A stretch of 64,000 nucleotides of DNA from Acetispira formosa (nom. nud.) (lineage in GTDB: Bacteria; Desulfobacterota; Desulfarculia; Adiutricales; Adiutricaceae). Positions 1 through 8,822 of the stretch are shown here, piece by piece. The notes under the pieces are model-generated. The model did not search any database. It was not told where the DNA came from and was given only the letters and a program-made list of their open reading frames with translations. Both the position numbers and the translations under genes were made by a program. The stretch is taken from positions 3,186,001 through 3,250,000 of the forward strand of contig CP026657.1 of the NCBI GenBank assembly GCA_023525915.1, written 5' to 3'. Numbering within the stretch: the first letter of the stretch is position 1; each line of letters opens with the position of its first letter.

Positions 1-1
1 G

Positions 2-1405
2 GGCTGGCACCTGAAGATGCTGCGCAAGCAATATCCGAAAATCAAGCTGGTGGTCTTCGAGCCCGTCCTGGCCTTGAAAGACGCATATGAGCGAAACACC
101 GTCATGACCGAGGCCGACGGCCCGCCGCCGATGATCATCACCGAGTGGCAGGAATATGAAAAAACCGCCGGCAAGGAAATCGTCTATGGCGAGCAGTCCG
201 GCATGCTGGTTGTTTCGCCCGACGGCTACCGGACCATCAAACCGGAAGCCTACATCGCCTTTGAGCGCTACGCCCGCCGCGAACTGATGCGGCGCGCGGT
301 GGTCGACCGCACCAGGGAAAGCACCGGCTGGGATTTTCTAAAAAACCTCTCCCACAACGCCGGTCTGACCGCCGAATATCCAGATCTGATGATCCTGCGC
401 GGCCGCCTCCCGGCCCGCCCGGCCTTTGTGGTCGGTTCCGGCCCCAGTCTGGATAAGAATGTCGACGAACTGCGAAACGTCGGGAGCAACGGTTTGATAC
501 TGGCCGCCTCTTCAGCCCTGAAACCGCTGTTGGCTCACGGCGTGAGCCCGGATGTGGTGGTGGTTATCGAATCGAGCGATACCAGCGATTACCTGAAGCT
601 CAGCCCGGAAGAAATGGAAGTTATGGGGCCGAACACCGTGCTGGCCCTGGCCTCCAGCTGCCACCCCAATCATTTTAAGGTGGAAGGTTTCCACAAGGCC
701 CTGTTCCATCTCACCGCCGGTGAGGCCCAGACGTTCAGCCAGGGCGTGTTTCTGCCTCAGGGCGGCAACGCCGGCAGCACGGCGTTTTCCCTGGCTTACA
801 CTCTTGGTCTGGCCCCGCTGATTCTGGTGGCCCAGGATCAGGCTTTCGAAGACGGCAAGCTCCACGCCGGCAACACCCCCGGTGAAGAAGATCTTGGCGA
901 TGTGGAATACATCACCGTCGAAGGCATAGGCGGCGGCGAAGTCCAGACCGACAGCGGTTTATTGGCCTCCATCAACTGGTTTGTGGAAGCGGCCAGAACC
1001 GTCAACGAATCATCTTCAGGCAGTGTGTCGCTCTTTAACGCCTCAGCCTCCGGCGCCCGACTGGCCGGATTCAATGAAGTGCCGCTGGGTTCCATTGTGG
1101 CCTCGCTGGCTCCGGTGCAGTCAAAACTGGATTTGGCCGCGGTCCTACCGAAGCTGCCCCGGCCCACCAACAAGGAAGTGTATGACGATGTGGCCCAAAT
1201 GGCCAAAATCGTCAGCACCCTGCGCCGCTTCGCCACCATGGACCCGAAGAAGGCTTATGAGGAAATTAACAACGTGCGGCAAATCAGCCGCTTTCTGGGC
1301 CAGGTTCTGGCTGAGGCTTCGGTTTCCGGCAATCGCTCGGATCTCGTCAACGCCATGAACAAGGCCGATGAACTCATGACCGTCATGCTCACTTCACTGA
1401 GCTGA
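2..1405 (+). CDS. DUF115/Maf-like glycosylation protein, 5' truncated by window edge
   Basis: The frame is open to the left edge (codons before the first ATG at 17 carry no stop), so the true start lies outside the window and at least 467 residues are visible. The motif VVGSGPSLDKN near residue 140 is the glycine-rich G-x-GPSLD signature of the DUF115 (MptE-like) domain found in Maf motility-associated factors, which are thought to transfer nonulosonic acids to flagellin. A long helical C-terminal part follows. Immediately downstream are four glycosyltransferases in the same orientation, which fits a flagellin or surface-glycan decoration cluster. The link to flagellin itself is inference, because no flagellin gene is visible here. 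Confidence 0.75.
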   Translation, partial: GWHLKMLRKQYPKIKLVVFEPVLALKDAYERNTVMTEADGPPPMIITEWQEYEKTAGKEIVYGEQSGMLVVSPDGYRTIKPEAYIAFERYARRELMRRAVVDRTRESTGWDFLKNLSHNAGLTAEYPDLMILRGRLPARPAFVVGSGPSLDKNVDELRNVGSNGLILAASSALKPLLAHGVSPDVVVVIESSDTSDYLKLSPEEMEVMGPNTVLALASSCHPNHFKVEGFHKALFHLTAGEAQTFSQGVFLPQGGNAGSTAFSLAYTLGLAPLILVAQDQAFEDGKLHAGNTPGEEDLGDVEYITVEGIGGGEVQTDSGLLASINWFVEAARTVNESSSGSVSLFNASASGARLAGFNEVPLGSIVASLAPVQSKLDLAAVLPKLPRPTNKEVYDDVAQMAKIVSTLRRFATMDPKKAYEEINNVRQISRFLGQVLAEASVSGNRSDLVNAMNKADELMTVMLTSLS

Positions 1406-1420
1406 AAACTGTCAACGGCA

Positions 1421-1557
1421 GGGGTCGAGCGGCAGTGAGACGGAGCGTCAGCGACTGGCTTGGAAGCCGAAGCGGTAACCCGTGGAGCAAAAATCACACT
1501 TTTTGCGCAACTCTGAGCCTCTTGTTCAAGGTAAAATGCCATAATTAAAAACAGCAG
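1421..1557 (+). repeat. Family A palindromic repeat, copy A1
   Basis: It shares with the other family A copies the block GGTCGAG...GACGGAGCGTCAGCGACTGG, an A5/T5 hairpin (GAGCAAAAA tcacac TTTTTGCGC) and the 3' end GCCATAATTAAAA-CAGCAG. It ends 11 bases before the start codon of the next glycosyltransferase gene, so it forms most of that gene's 5' region. Confidence 0.7.
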
Positions 1558-1568
1558 AGAGAACCATC

Positions 1569-2768
1569 ATGACGCTGGAAAATCAGGCCACCCTGGGCTT
1601 GGCCATGATCATGAAAAACGAAGCCATCAACCTTTCCCACAGTCTGGCTCCCCTGGCCGGGCTGGTGGATGAAATGGTGGTGGTCGACACCGGCTCCACC
1701 GACCACAGCGCGGACATCGCGCGCGGCCTGGGGGCGCGGGTGCTCGATTTTCAGTGGAACAACGATTTTTCAGCGGCTCGCAATTTCGGTCTGGAAGCGG
1801 CCACCACTGATTTCATCCTCTGGCTGGACGGCGACAACAGCATTACCCCGGAAGGGCTGGCCGATCTCCGCCGTCATCTGATCCGCGGCCGCGACATGAT
1901 CCTCTGGGCCACTGAAGTGGTGGTGCCGCAGGGGGACCGGCTCTGGCAGAAGCGGGTTTTTCCCAACAATCGGCAAGCCCGCTTTGAGGGCCGCATCCAT
2001 GAACAGTTAGTTAATCCAGCCGATTGGCCCGCCATAGCCACGGAGGTGGAGATCCGCCACTGGGGCTATGCCGAGCCGGCCGCGGCCCGCCAGAAAGGCG
2101 AGCGCAATCTGGAGCTTCTCTTGAATTGCCCGGAAACACGGCGGGGTGAATTTTACTGGCTCTATCAAACCGGGCGCACCCTTTTTAATCTGCGCCGTTT
2201 TCAGGAAGCTGCCCAGTGGCTCAGCGGCGCGTCATCTCGGCCGACGGAGAACCGTCCGCTGATGGGGCACACCCTGATTCTTCTGTCGCAGAGCCAGACC
2301 CGGCTTGGTCAGCATGAAGAAGCCGAGAGCACCGCCCGCCGTCTGGTAGACATGGAGCCGGGCTACGGCCCCGGCTATTATCACCTGGGCAAACTTCTCT
2401 ACGACGCCGGGCAAGGGGCTGAAGCCGGTGAATGCCTGGAAACGGCCTTAATACTGGGCACCGGCGACAAGGTTTGGGGAGCGGATCAAGAGAGCCACAA
2501 TTTTCGCGCGGCTTTCATGCTCGGCCGTATCTGGGCCGGGAGCGGAAAGCCGGGACCGGCCCGGCAAGCTTTCCGGCTGGCCCGCGACATGGACCCCAAG
2601 AATCCTGAACCGGCTTACGCCATGGCCGAAATGGCCCTGGCCGACGGCGACCCCACTGAAGCGCGGGGACATTTGAAACGAGTTTTGGAACTGGCCCCTG
2701 GACACAGACGGGCCCTGGATATGTGGGGAAGATTGGCCGCCGACGGAGGTGCCTGTGGACTCGCTTAG
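1569..2768 (+). CDS. GT2-family glycosyltransferase with C-terminal TPR repeats
   Basis: This is a 399-residue protein. Residues 8-110 form a GT-A fold: IMKNEAINL, a DTGSTDHS loop, an NDFSAARNFGL segment and the metal-binding LDGDN (DxD-type) motif. From about residue 190 to the end it is rich in TPR-type helical pairs (GYYHLGKLLYDAG, PEPAYAMAEMALADGD), a layout common in bacterial protein or lipid glycosylation enzymes. A GAGAG Shine-Dalgarno-like stretch lies 7 bases before the ATG. It overlaps the next gene by about 14 bases, so the genes are translationally coupled. The sugar and acceptor cannot be read from sequence. Membership of the upstream DUF115 cluster suggests a role in surface or flagellin glycosylation. 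Confidence 0.8.
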   Translation: MTLENQATLGLAMIMKNEAINLSHSLAPLAGLVDEMVVVDTGSTDHSADIARGLGARVLDFQWNNDFSAARNFGLEAATTDFILWLDGDNSITPEGLADLRRHLIRGRDMILWATEVVVPQGDRLWQKRVFPNNRQARFEGRIHEQLVNPADWPAIATEVEIRHWGYAEPAAARQKGERNLELLLNCPETRRGEFYWLYQTGRTLFNLRRFQEAAQWLSGASSRPTENRPLMGHTLILLSQSQTRLGQHEEAESTARRLVDMEPGYGPGYYHLGKLLYDAGQGAEAGECLETALILGTGDKVWGADQESHNFRAAFMLGRIWAGSGKPGPARQAFRLARDMDPKNPEPAYAMAEMALADGDPTEARGHLKRVLELAPGHRRALDMWGRLAADGGACGLA

Positions 2769-3891
2769 GAAGATAGGTTTTTACACGGCCGGGGTGCCTT
2801 TTGAAGGCGACGCTTTAGAACGCGGAGCGCTTGGCGGCAGCGAGACTGCTTTCATCCAGATTACCCGCGCCCTGGCCCGCCGGGGCCACCAGGTTTCAGC
2901 TTTCAATTCCTCTACCAAAGCCGGAATATATGAAGGCGTGGCCTATTATCCCTTTGCCGACTCCCTCCCGATTCTGGCCAGGGAGCATTTTGACATCTTT
3001 GTGGTCAGCCGCTATTGCGCTTTCTTTAACCTGCCGTTCATGAGCGACCTGAAGGTTCTGTGGAATCATGACACCCTGGACAACCCCAAAGAACTCCGGT
3101 CGGTTCACGATGAGATAGACCTGTTTCTGGTTCTCTCCAATTTTCATAAGGATAACTTTCTGGTCCGCATGCCGCAGATAGACGACCGGCTGGTGGTGAC
3201 CCGCAACGGCCTTGATTTCGATCTGATGGATCGTTCGGCCGCGCCGGAAAAAGATCCCAATAAGGTCATCTACGCTTCGCGCCCGGAGAGGGGCCTGAAA
3301 ACTCTCCTGGAAGATATCTGGCCGCGCCTTCACCGCGCCTTTCCTGATCTGCGTCTCCACGTCTGCGGCTACAACATCAAACTCGACGGCATACCGGCCG
3401 AGCTGGAAGAATTGTATCGCCACATCAACGTGCTTCTGGAGAGCACGCCCGGCCTGGTCATTCTCGGCGGCTTGAGCAAAGGCGAGTATTACCGCCACCT
3501 CAGTGAATCATCGATGATGCTCTACCCTTCGGTTTTCCCGGAGGTAAGCTGTCTGGCCGCCCTGGAATCACAGGCTCTAGGCGTTCCGGTTCTGACCTCA
3601 GACGCTTTTGCCCTTTCCGAATCCGTTCTCGCCCCGCAAACCAAAATCGGCGGACGGCCCGGCTCGCCCCAGTATGTCAATGACTACGTTGAACGGGCTA
3701 TGGAGTTCCTGTCCAACCCCGCCGCCCTGGAGGAAATCGGCCGCACGTCCAAAGAAAAAATCAGAAGCCGCTACAGCTGGGACATGATCGCGGCCGAGTG
3801 GGAGCGGATGTTCAACCTGAGCCTTAAAGCTCGCGACAGCCAGAGTTATCTGGTGGAAATGGGGCCGGAGGATGATGTCCGTCCCCACTGA
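2755..3891 (+). CDS. GT4-family glycosyltransferase
   Basis: A 378-residue GT-B enzyme. The N-terminal domain contains GGSETAFIQITRAL, the usual acceptor-side G-G-x-E loop. The C-terminal Rossmann domain carries the E-x7-E signature (PEVSCLAALESQALG), typical of retaining family-4 enzymes using nucleotide sugars. I prefer the GTG at 2755, because GGAGG at 2745-2749 lies 5 bases upstream; an in-frame GTG at 2749 overlaps that ribosome site. The 3' end overlaps the next gene by about 20 bases. It sits in a run of five genes with overlaps or short gaps, so one transcript is likely. Donor and acceptor are unknown. Confidence 0.8.
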   Translation: MDSLRKIGFYTAGVPFEGDALERGALGGSETAFIQITRALARRGHQVSAFNSSTKAGIYEGVAYYPFADSLPILAREHFDIFVVSRYCAFFNLPFMSDLKVLWNHDTLDNPKELRSVHDEIDLFLVLSNFHKDNFLVRMPQIDDRLVVTRNGLDFDLMDRSAAPEKDPNKVIYASRPERGLKTLLEDIWPRLHRAFPDLRLHVCGYNIKLDGIPAELEELYRHINVLLESTPGLVILGGLSKGEYYRHLSESSMMLYPSVFPEVSCLAALESQALGVPVLTSDAFALSESVLAPQTKIGGRPGSPQYVNDYVERAMEFLSNPAALEEIGRTSKEKIRSRYSWDMIAAEWERMFNLSLKARDSQSYLVEMGPEDDVRPH

Positions 3892-5608
3892 TTCCGCGAA
3901 TGATTTTGCTAAAAATTTTACCTACAGCCTGCCGCCGGACTTTAAGGACGCGCATGCCCTTCAGATTGAGGGCTGCCGGATTGGCTGCGGTTCCGCCGTG
4001 GCCGCTCTGGAACCCGGCCCCCAGGGCTATTATGGATTGAGCCACACCGAGAACGGCCGCACCGTGCGCCTGACCAGTGCGGTAAACCCGGCCGCCGAAG
4101 ACCGGACCCTGGTGGACAAGTTCCCATTAGACCCGACGCGTGGGGTGCTGTGTCTGGGCTTGGGCCTGGGTTACTGCCTGGAGGAACTGAATGCCCGCCT
4201 GGCCCCTGAGGCTCCGCTGTGGGTGATGGAATCGCGCCCGGAGCTGGCCGCCGTGGCCCTGATGAGCCGTGATTTTTCCAAAATTATGGCCCGGCCCGGC
4301 TTCCGTCTTTTCATCGGGCCGTTCAATAATGGCTTGCCCTGGGGTGAGGAAAACGCCCCGGACCAAATTTTGGCCAGGCCCGGAACCGTGCGGCATTTTC
4401 ATTCGGAGTATCCGGCCCTGTCATATCAGAGGGCGGCTTTCACGCGCCATGAAAAAGCCATTAAAAAGGTTCTGGTTTTCCAAAGCGATTACTATCTGGA
4501 TCGCGAAATCGCCGGCAGCCTGAAGATGCTGGGCCAGGAAACGGCCGTCTGGCATTTCCAGCGCGGCCTAACCGGACTTGGCGACAATTATCGTGAGCTT
4601 CTGGGGCTGATAAAAGGTTTCCGCCCGGATATGGTTCTGACCGTCAATCATTTAGGCTTTGATGGGGAAGGCATGATGGACGACCTCTTCAGCCGCCTGA
4701 AGCTGCCGGTGGCCTCCTGGTTTGTAGACAGCCCCATTTTCATTCTGGGCGAAAACCGGCCGAGTGAGTATGTCTCCGTTTTCAGTTGGGACAGTGACTA
4801 CCTGGAGCCCTTGCGGGCCAAGGGTTTTGAGAGTGTGAACTATTTGCCGCTGGCCGCTGACGACAGATTTTTCCATCCCTATCACCTGGCCAGGCCCGAG
4901 CGCGACATCGCCTTTGTGGGCGATACCCTGACTGCGGCCACCTTCAAGTATCTGGATAAACTCGGGCTGAGTGAAAGTATTCTCGATAAGATTGACGCGG
5001 CGGCGGCCGGCTTTTTAGCCGGGCCGGGCCTTCTGCCCGCTGATGAGATGATAGCGTCATTAATGAAAGAAACGGGCCTGAAGGCTGGTTCAGATTCCAG
5101 ACCAAACTTGGAGGCGCTGATAACCTGGCGGGCCAGCCGCCTGTGGCGGCTGAAGATTCTCTCGGCCCTGCCGAAAGAATCCCTGACGCTGGCCGGTGAC
5201 GACAATTGGCCCGCCCTGATGAATATCCCGGCCGGGCAGTGTCTGCCGCCGCTGGATTACTATTCGGAGCTGCCCGGGTTTTACCGGACCAGCCGCATCA
5301 ACCTCAATATTACCAGCGCCCAGATGAAGAGCGGCCTCAATCAGAGGATCTTCGACGTCCCGGCCTGCGGCGCGTTTCTTCTGACCGATCAGCGTGAACA
5401 GCTGAACGCCCTGTTTGAGGCGGGCCGCGAAGTGATCACCTATTCCAGCCCTGAAGAAGCCCGCGATCTGGCCGCCTGGTATCTGAACCACGGCGCGGCC
5501 AGGGAAGAAATAAGCAACGCGGCTTACGAAAGAGTTAAAAACCAGCATCTCTATCACCATCGCCTGGCGGAAATGCTCCGGTCCATGCGCCGGACTATGG
5601 ACAGGTAA
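3872..5608 (+). CDS. CgeB/DUF3880-like glycosyltransferase
   Basis: A 578-residue protein. The first 190 residues resemble no domain I can name with certainty, though GVLCLGLGLGYCLEEL looks like a Rossmann glycine turn. From about residue 200 it follows the CgeB/DUF3880 pattern: LVFQSDYYLDREI, an AVWHFQRGL segment, DMVLTVNHLGFDGEG, SWFVDSPIF, and a C-terminal INLNITSAQMKSGLNQRIFDVPACGAFLLTD block typical of these GT-B spore or surface-maturation transferases. Two ATGs (3872 and 3875) follow a GGAGG site. It overlaps the preceding gene and is 4 bases from the next. Cytoplasmic; no signal peptide is visible. Confidence 0.7.
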   Translation: MMSVPTDSANDFAKNFTYSLPPDFKDAHALQIEGCRIGCGSAVAALEPGPQGYYGLSHTENGRTVRLTSAVNPAAEDRTLVDKFPLDPTRGVLCLGLGLGYCLEELNARLAPEAPLWVMESRPELAAVALMSRDFSKIMARPGFRLFIGPFNNGLPWGEENAPDQILARPGTVRHFHSEYPALSYQRAAFTRHEKAIKKVLVFQSDYYLDREIAGSLKMLGQETAVWHFQRGLTGLGDNYRELLGLIKGFRPDMVLTVNHLGFDGEGMMDDLFSRLKLPVASWFVDSPIFILGENRPSEYVSVFSWDSDYLEPLRAKGFESVNYLPLAADDRFFHPYHLARPERDIAFVGDTLTAATFKYLDKLGLSESILDKIDAAAAGFLAGPGLLPADEMIASLMKETGLKAGSDSRPNLEALITWRASRLWRLKILSALPKESLTLAGDDNWPALMNIPAGQCLPPLDYYSELPGFYRTSRINLNITSAQMKSGLNQRIFDVPACGAFLLTDQREQLNALFEAGREVITYSSPEEARDLAAWYLNHGAAREEISNAAYERVKNQHLYHHRLAEMLRSMRRTMDR

Positions 5609-5612
5609 AACC

Positions 5613-6944
5613 ATGAGCGCGCGTATTCTGATAATACAAATGGCCAAGCTGGGCGATTTTATCCAGTCCACCCCCCTTTTGGCCAACGTGCGCCGGGAGT
5701 ATCCTGAGGCTGAAATAGTGCTGGCCTGCGAACAGGGTTCAGTGGCGGAGGCGGCTGACCTGTCTCCATTGGTTGACGAAGTGCTGGTGGTCAAGGATAA
5801 CGGCCCCGTTCCTTCCGGCCGGTTTGAGGCGGTGTTCGTTCTCAACAGCCATAGCCGGGCGGCCAGCCTGGCCGACAGCGTCAAGGCCCGCCATCACTAT
5901 GGGCCGCGCCTCCGCGAGGGACGGCTCCATTTCACGGCCGCCCAGAATTTTCTCATCTCTTTAATGATGACCGGCAACCGGGCCCGGGGCCGCTTCAACC
6001 TGGCCGACATCTGGGCGTCGCTCTGCCCTGGCGCGTCGCCTGAACCGCTCTTCTGGCCCAAACCGTGTGCGCCCTCCGAATTGCTGAATGAGGCCGCCGG
6101 TCTGAAAATCGGCTTTCAACTCGGCTCAAAAAACCACCTCAGGCGCTGGCCGGTGGAATATTTTGCCGAGTTGGCCGCGCGGCTCAATGGCTATGAAACA
6201 GCCACGGCCGTGCTCCTGGGTTCCGGCCCGGAAAAGGCCATGGGGGCCCGCTTTGAAAAACTGGCCGCCGGGCAGGCGCGGGTTATCAACCTGATGGGCC
6301 GCACCAGTCTGGAAGAACTGGGGGCTGTGCTCTCCGGTCTGGATCTTCTGGTGACGGCCGACACCGGGGTCATGCATCTGGCCGCCGCTGTGGGAATTCC
6401 CGTGCTGGCCCTGTTCTTCGGCCCGGCCTACGGCCCGGAGACCGGCCCTTATGGGGAAGGGCATTTAATCTATCAAGCCCTGGCCGACTGCGCGCCGTGC
6501 CGTGAAAATGACAAGTGCCCCCGCCGCCAGTGCCTGGAAATGCCGCTTCCGGCTATTGCCGCTGAAGCGGCCCGTCTGCGGCTCGGCCGCGTTGGCGATT
6601 TGCCCGCTCTGCCGCAAGGGCACCGGGTCTGGCGCACCGGATCGGATAATTTCGGGCAAAAGCTGGAAACCATCGGCCGGCCGCCACTTACTAATGATGA
6701 GGCCCTGGCGCTTCTGATAACTGAAGCGGGCCGCCCGCTGATCAGAGGCGGCTACCGTGCGGATGCGGCCCAGTTCCGGGCCGCCCTGGAATGCTTTGAA
6801 CAGCGCGGGCCGGTCACTATAAATGAAGCTGTTTTAAAAAAGCTGGCCGCCGCAAGCCCAGGCCCTGAACACGGCGGTGACGATTTTCTGACAACGGCCC
6901 GGAGCTTTTGCGAAGATCTTGGCTTCAATTTTGCTGTAACTTGA
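5613..6944 (+). CDS. GT9-family (ADP-heptosyltransferase-like) glycosyltransferase
   Basis: A 443-residue protein starting with RILIIQMAKLGDFIQSTPLL, the N-terminal signature of family 9 heptosyltransferases (RfaF/WaaC type). The C-terminal nucleotide-binding region carries TADTGVMHLAAAVGIPVLAL followed by FGPAYGPETGPYG, both characteristic. A cysteine cluster (ADCAPCRENDKCPRRQC) follows, as in many deltaproteobacterial GT9 proteins. About 100 extra C-terminal residues lie beyond the usual family length of about 340. It is the last glycosyltransferase of the cluster. It could act on LPS core or on protein-linked glycan; the neighbours favour the latter, but this is not proven. Confidence 0.8.
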   Translation: MSARILIIQMAKLGDFIQSTPLLANVRREYPEAEIVLACEQGSVAEAADLSPLVDEVLVVKDNGPVPSGRFEAVFVLNSHSRAASLADSVKARHHYGPRLREGRLHFTAAQNFLISLMMTGNRARGRFNLADIWASLCPGASPEPLFWPKPCAPSELLNEAAGLKIGFQLGSKNHLRRWPVEYFAELAARLNGYETATAVLLGSGPEKAMGARFEKLAAGQARVINLMGRTSLEELGAVLSGLDLLVTADTGVMHLAAAVGIPVLALFFGPAYGPETGPYGEGHLIYQALADCAPCRENDKCPRRQCLEMPLPAIAAEAARLRLGRVGDLPALPQGHRVWRTGSDNFGQKLETIGRPPLTNDEALALLITEAGRPLIRGGYRADAAQFRAALECFEQRGPVTINEAVLKKLAAASPGPEHGGDDFLTTARSFCEDLGFNFAVT

Positions 6945-6995
6945 AAGCAGGCAGATATTGCCCGCACGAACATGATATTGATATGGAGGCACAAG

Positions 6996-7610
6996 ATGAA
7001 CATACTTACCGTTGATGGGAATAACCTGACCGCCAAAGAGATCACCGGAGCCAACCTTGAAGAAATTCTGATGAACCTGATGGATCATCCATCAGTGAAT
7101 AATCGCATCATCACCAAGGTGCTGGTCAATGGCGATTCCTACAGCGAAGAGGTGCCCCACGCCGCGCTGGAAGTGGAAAGAACCACCATTGAAAGCCTGG
7201 AGCTGGTGACCAAGAGCGCCGAGGATCTGAGCCTGCACTTCATGGAGAACGGCCACTATTTCGTGGATATGCTCCGCAAGGCCCTGCCTAAGATCGTGGA
7301 AGAATTCCGCATGGGCGACGAGGTGGAGGCCAACGAGCATTTCCTCAGTTTCCTGGAATCTCTGCACCTGGTCATCAACATGATGGAACAGACCAAAGTC
7401 TCCATGGGCTTAGGTGACGACATTGAGGTGGCCGACAAAGGCAGCATCAATAATTTTATGGAAAAACTCAGCTCAACTCTTTCCAACCTCATCTCCATCC
7501 AGGAACAGAGCGATTGGATCTATCTGGCCGACATCCTTGAATACGAGCTGGACAACGCCTTGTGCGACCTGATAGACATCCTACCCTTGATGAAGAAAGC
7601 GGGGCACTAA
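6996..7610 (+). CDS. Unknown 204-residue acidic helical protein in glycosylation cluster
   Basis: I do not recognise a family. The ATG at 6996 is chosen because GGAGG lies at 6985-6989; an upstream ATG at 6972 has no such site. The N-terminus (MNILTVDGNNL) predicts a small beta region, followed by long amphipathic helices with many acidic residues and a C-terminal half rich in hydrophobic heptads (FLSFLESLHLVINMMEQ). No signal peptide or membrane segment is seen. Its stop abuts the ATG of the next gene, so the pair is probably co-translated. Position after a Maf-type cluster suggests a flagellar or glycosylation accessory protein such as an export chaperone; that is inference only. Confidence 0.65.
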   Translation: MNILTVDGNNLTAKEITGANLEEILMNLMDHPSVNNRIITKVLVNGDSYSEEVPHAALEVERTTIESLELVTKSAEDLSLHFMENGHYFVDMLRKALPKIVEEFRMGDEVEANEHFLSFLESLHLVINMMEQTKVSMGLGDDIEVADKGSINNFMEKLSSTLSNLISIQEQSDWIYLADILEYELDNALCDLIDILPLMKKAGH

Positions 7611-8075
7611 ATGACAGCACTCACCCCTGATTTTGAATCCATGGCCAATGCCGCCATCCCGCTTACAGAGCTATTGGAGACTTATAGCCAATGCCTGAAT
7701 ATGAGCCGGGAATATGTGGCCGTCAATGCCGACATTCCCTCTGGTGAGGAAGTTGACGTTGACATGCTGCAGGATTTTCTGTCTGCCAGGGCCGATCTTT
7801 TCGCTGTGGCGGAAAAAAGCTTCAACGCGCTTTCCGATTGCCAATCCACCGACTCCACCGAGGAAGCCATTCGCCTGGAACTGACCAACAAAGTGGTTAC
7901 CCTTCTGGAGGAAATGACGGAGGTGGAAAATCAACTGGCCACCTTCCTGGGTGACCGGCTGGAAAAAATGCGCGACACCATAAAGAAGATGCAGAGGGCT
8001 CAACCGGTCTTCAAGCGTTACAGCCACCTTGGCGGCGACAAAATGGCGCCCAGCCGCATCACCCGTCACGGTTGA
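7611..8075 (+). CDS. Unknown 154-residue helical protein, possible flagellar accessory or chaperone
   Basis: The start codon follows directly on the stop of the preceding gene. The protein is nearly all helix, acidic in the first two thirds and basic at the end (KKMQRAQPVFKRYSHLGGDK). The size and helix-rich layout are like FliT/FlgN-type chaperones, but no diagnostic motif is present, so I leave it unnamed. It is the last gene of the cluster: a strong intrinsic terminator follows at 8121. The two unknown genes most likely work as a pair. Confidence 0.6.
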   Translation: MTALTPDFESMANAAIPLTELLETYSQCLNMSREYVAVNADIPSGEEVDVDMLQDFLSARADLFAVAEKSFNALSDCQSTDSTEEAIRLELTNKVVTLLEEMTEVENQLATFLGDRLEKMRDTIKKMQRAQPVFKRYSHLGGDKMAPSRITRHG

Positions 8076-8120
8076 TCAAGGGCCGGAACCTCAAGCTCCG
8101 CACCTCCAAATATCATGTTA

Positions 8121-8162
8121 AAAAAGCCGCGCTCCGAAAAATTCGGATAGCGCGGCTTTTTT
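8121..8162 (+). terminator. Rho-independent terminator of the glycosylation cluster
   Basis: A-run, then stem AAAAGCCGCGCT / AGCGCGGCTTTT with an inner TCCG/CGGA pair, followed by a T-run. It is 45 bases after the last gene of the cluster. Confidence 0.85.
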
Positions 8163-8713
8163 AGTGGCGTCTCCCCGGTATACAGACGTAACCGCCTGAG
8201 GTTTTCGAAAATCACCACGATGGCCGTGCGCTTTTTTGACGGCTACGGTGCTTATCGAAAAGCCTGCGAAGGTTGCGCTTGGATCCGAAAGAAAACTGGA
8301 AACAGAGCTATCCGGCCATCCAGCCCTGGGACAAAGGATGAACGGACGGAAGAATACACCATTTCCTTATCATTATGTATCGGTTGAGCTGAGGATTAAC
8401 TTTAGCCTTTTTTACAGTCGATCGTGAGAATGCGCAATCAACCTCATAATTTCGAAAACCCATCGACCCGCCGGAAGCCGGGTCAAAAACAATCCCCGGC
8501 TTCCGGCTCCCACTCGGCCAAGCATACTTTCCAGCCTTGGAGAAAGGCGGGTGACCGGCGGCGGTCACCCGCCTTTCCGTCATTTTAACATTGGCCGCGT
8601 ACCATAGTGTTGGCCGGACGCTTCAAGAGTTCAGAATGCGGCCGCCAAAAAAATGTGCCGGTTCAATCAGAACCGGCACTTAAAATTCAGCGGCAGAGGC
8701 AACACATATAGCC
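8163..8713. other. Non-coding stretch with three strong palindromes
   Basis: No convincing gene is present. It holds three separate hairpins: CCGGAAGCCGGG / CCCGGCTTCCGG (8471-8506), GAAAGGCGGGTGACC / GGTCACCCGCCTTTC (8542-8577, T-rich tail) and GTGCCGGTTC aatca GAACCGGCAC (8655-8679). The second may terminate transcription in either direction; the others have no T-run. Confidence 0.6.
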
Positions 8714-8822
8714 AAGGGGCCCCGCTCTTAATACGATGATAGCCGCCAAAACCAACACACAGGGAAACCGCCCCCCAGACGAAGGATGCGCGAGCATCCG
8801 CGGGTCCAGGGCTATGCCCTGG
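8714..8822 (+). repeat. Family C palindromic repeat, copy C1
   Basis: The sequence GCTCTTAATACGATGATAGCC, then GACGAAGGATGCGCGAGCATCC, then CCAGGGCtatGCCCTGG is shared with the copies at 11177-11294 (inverted) and 23518-23632. It contains two hairpins: GGATGC/GCATCC and CCAGGGC/GCCCTGG. It ends at the stop codon of the lipoprotein gene. Confidence 0.75.

Noticed and set aside
8236..8427. 63-codon ORF in the spacer after the glycosylation cluster
   Set aside because: No ribosome site, no recognisable composition, and it lies among hairpins.
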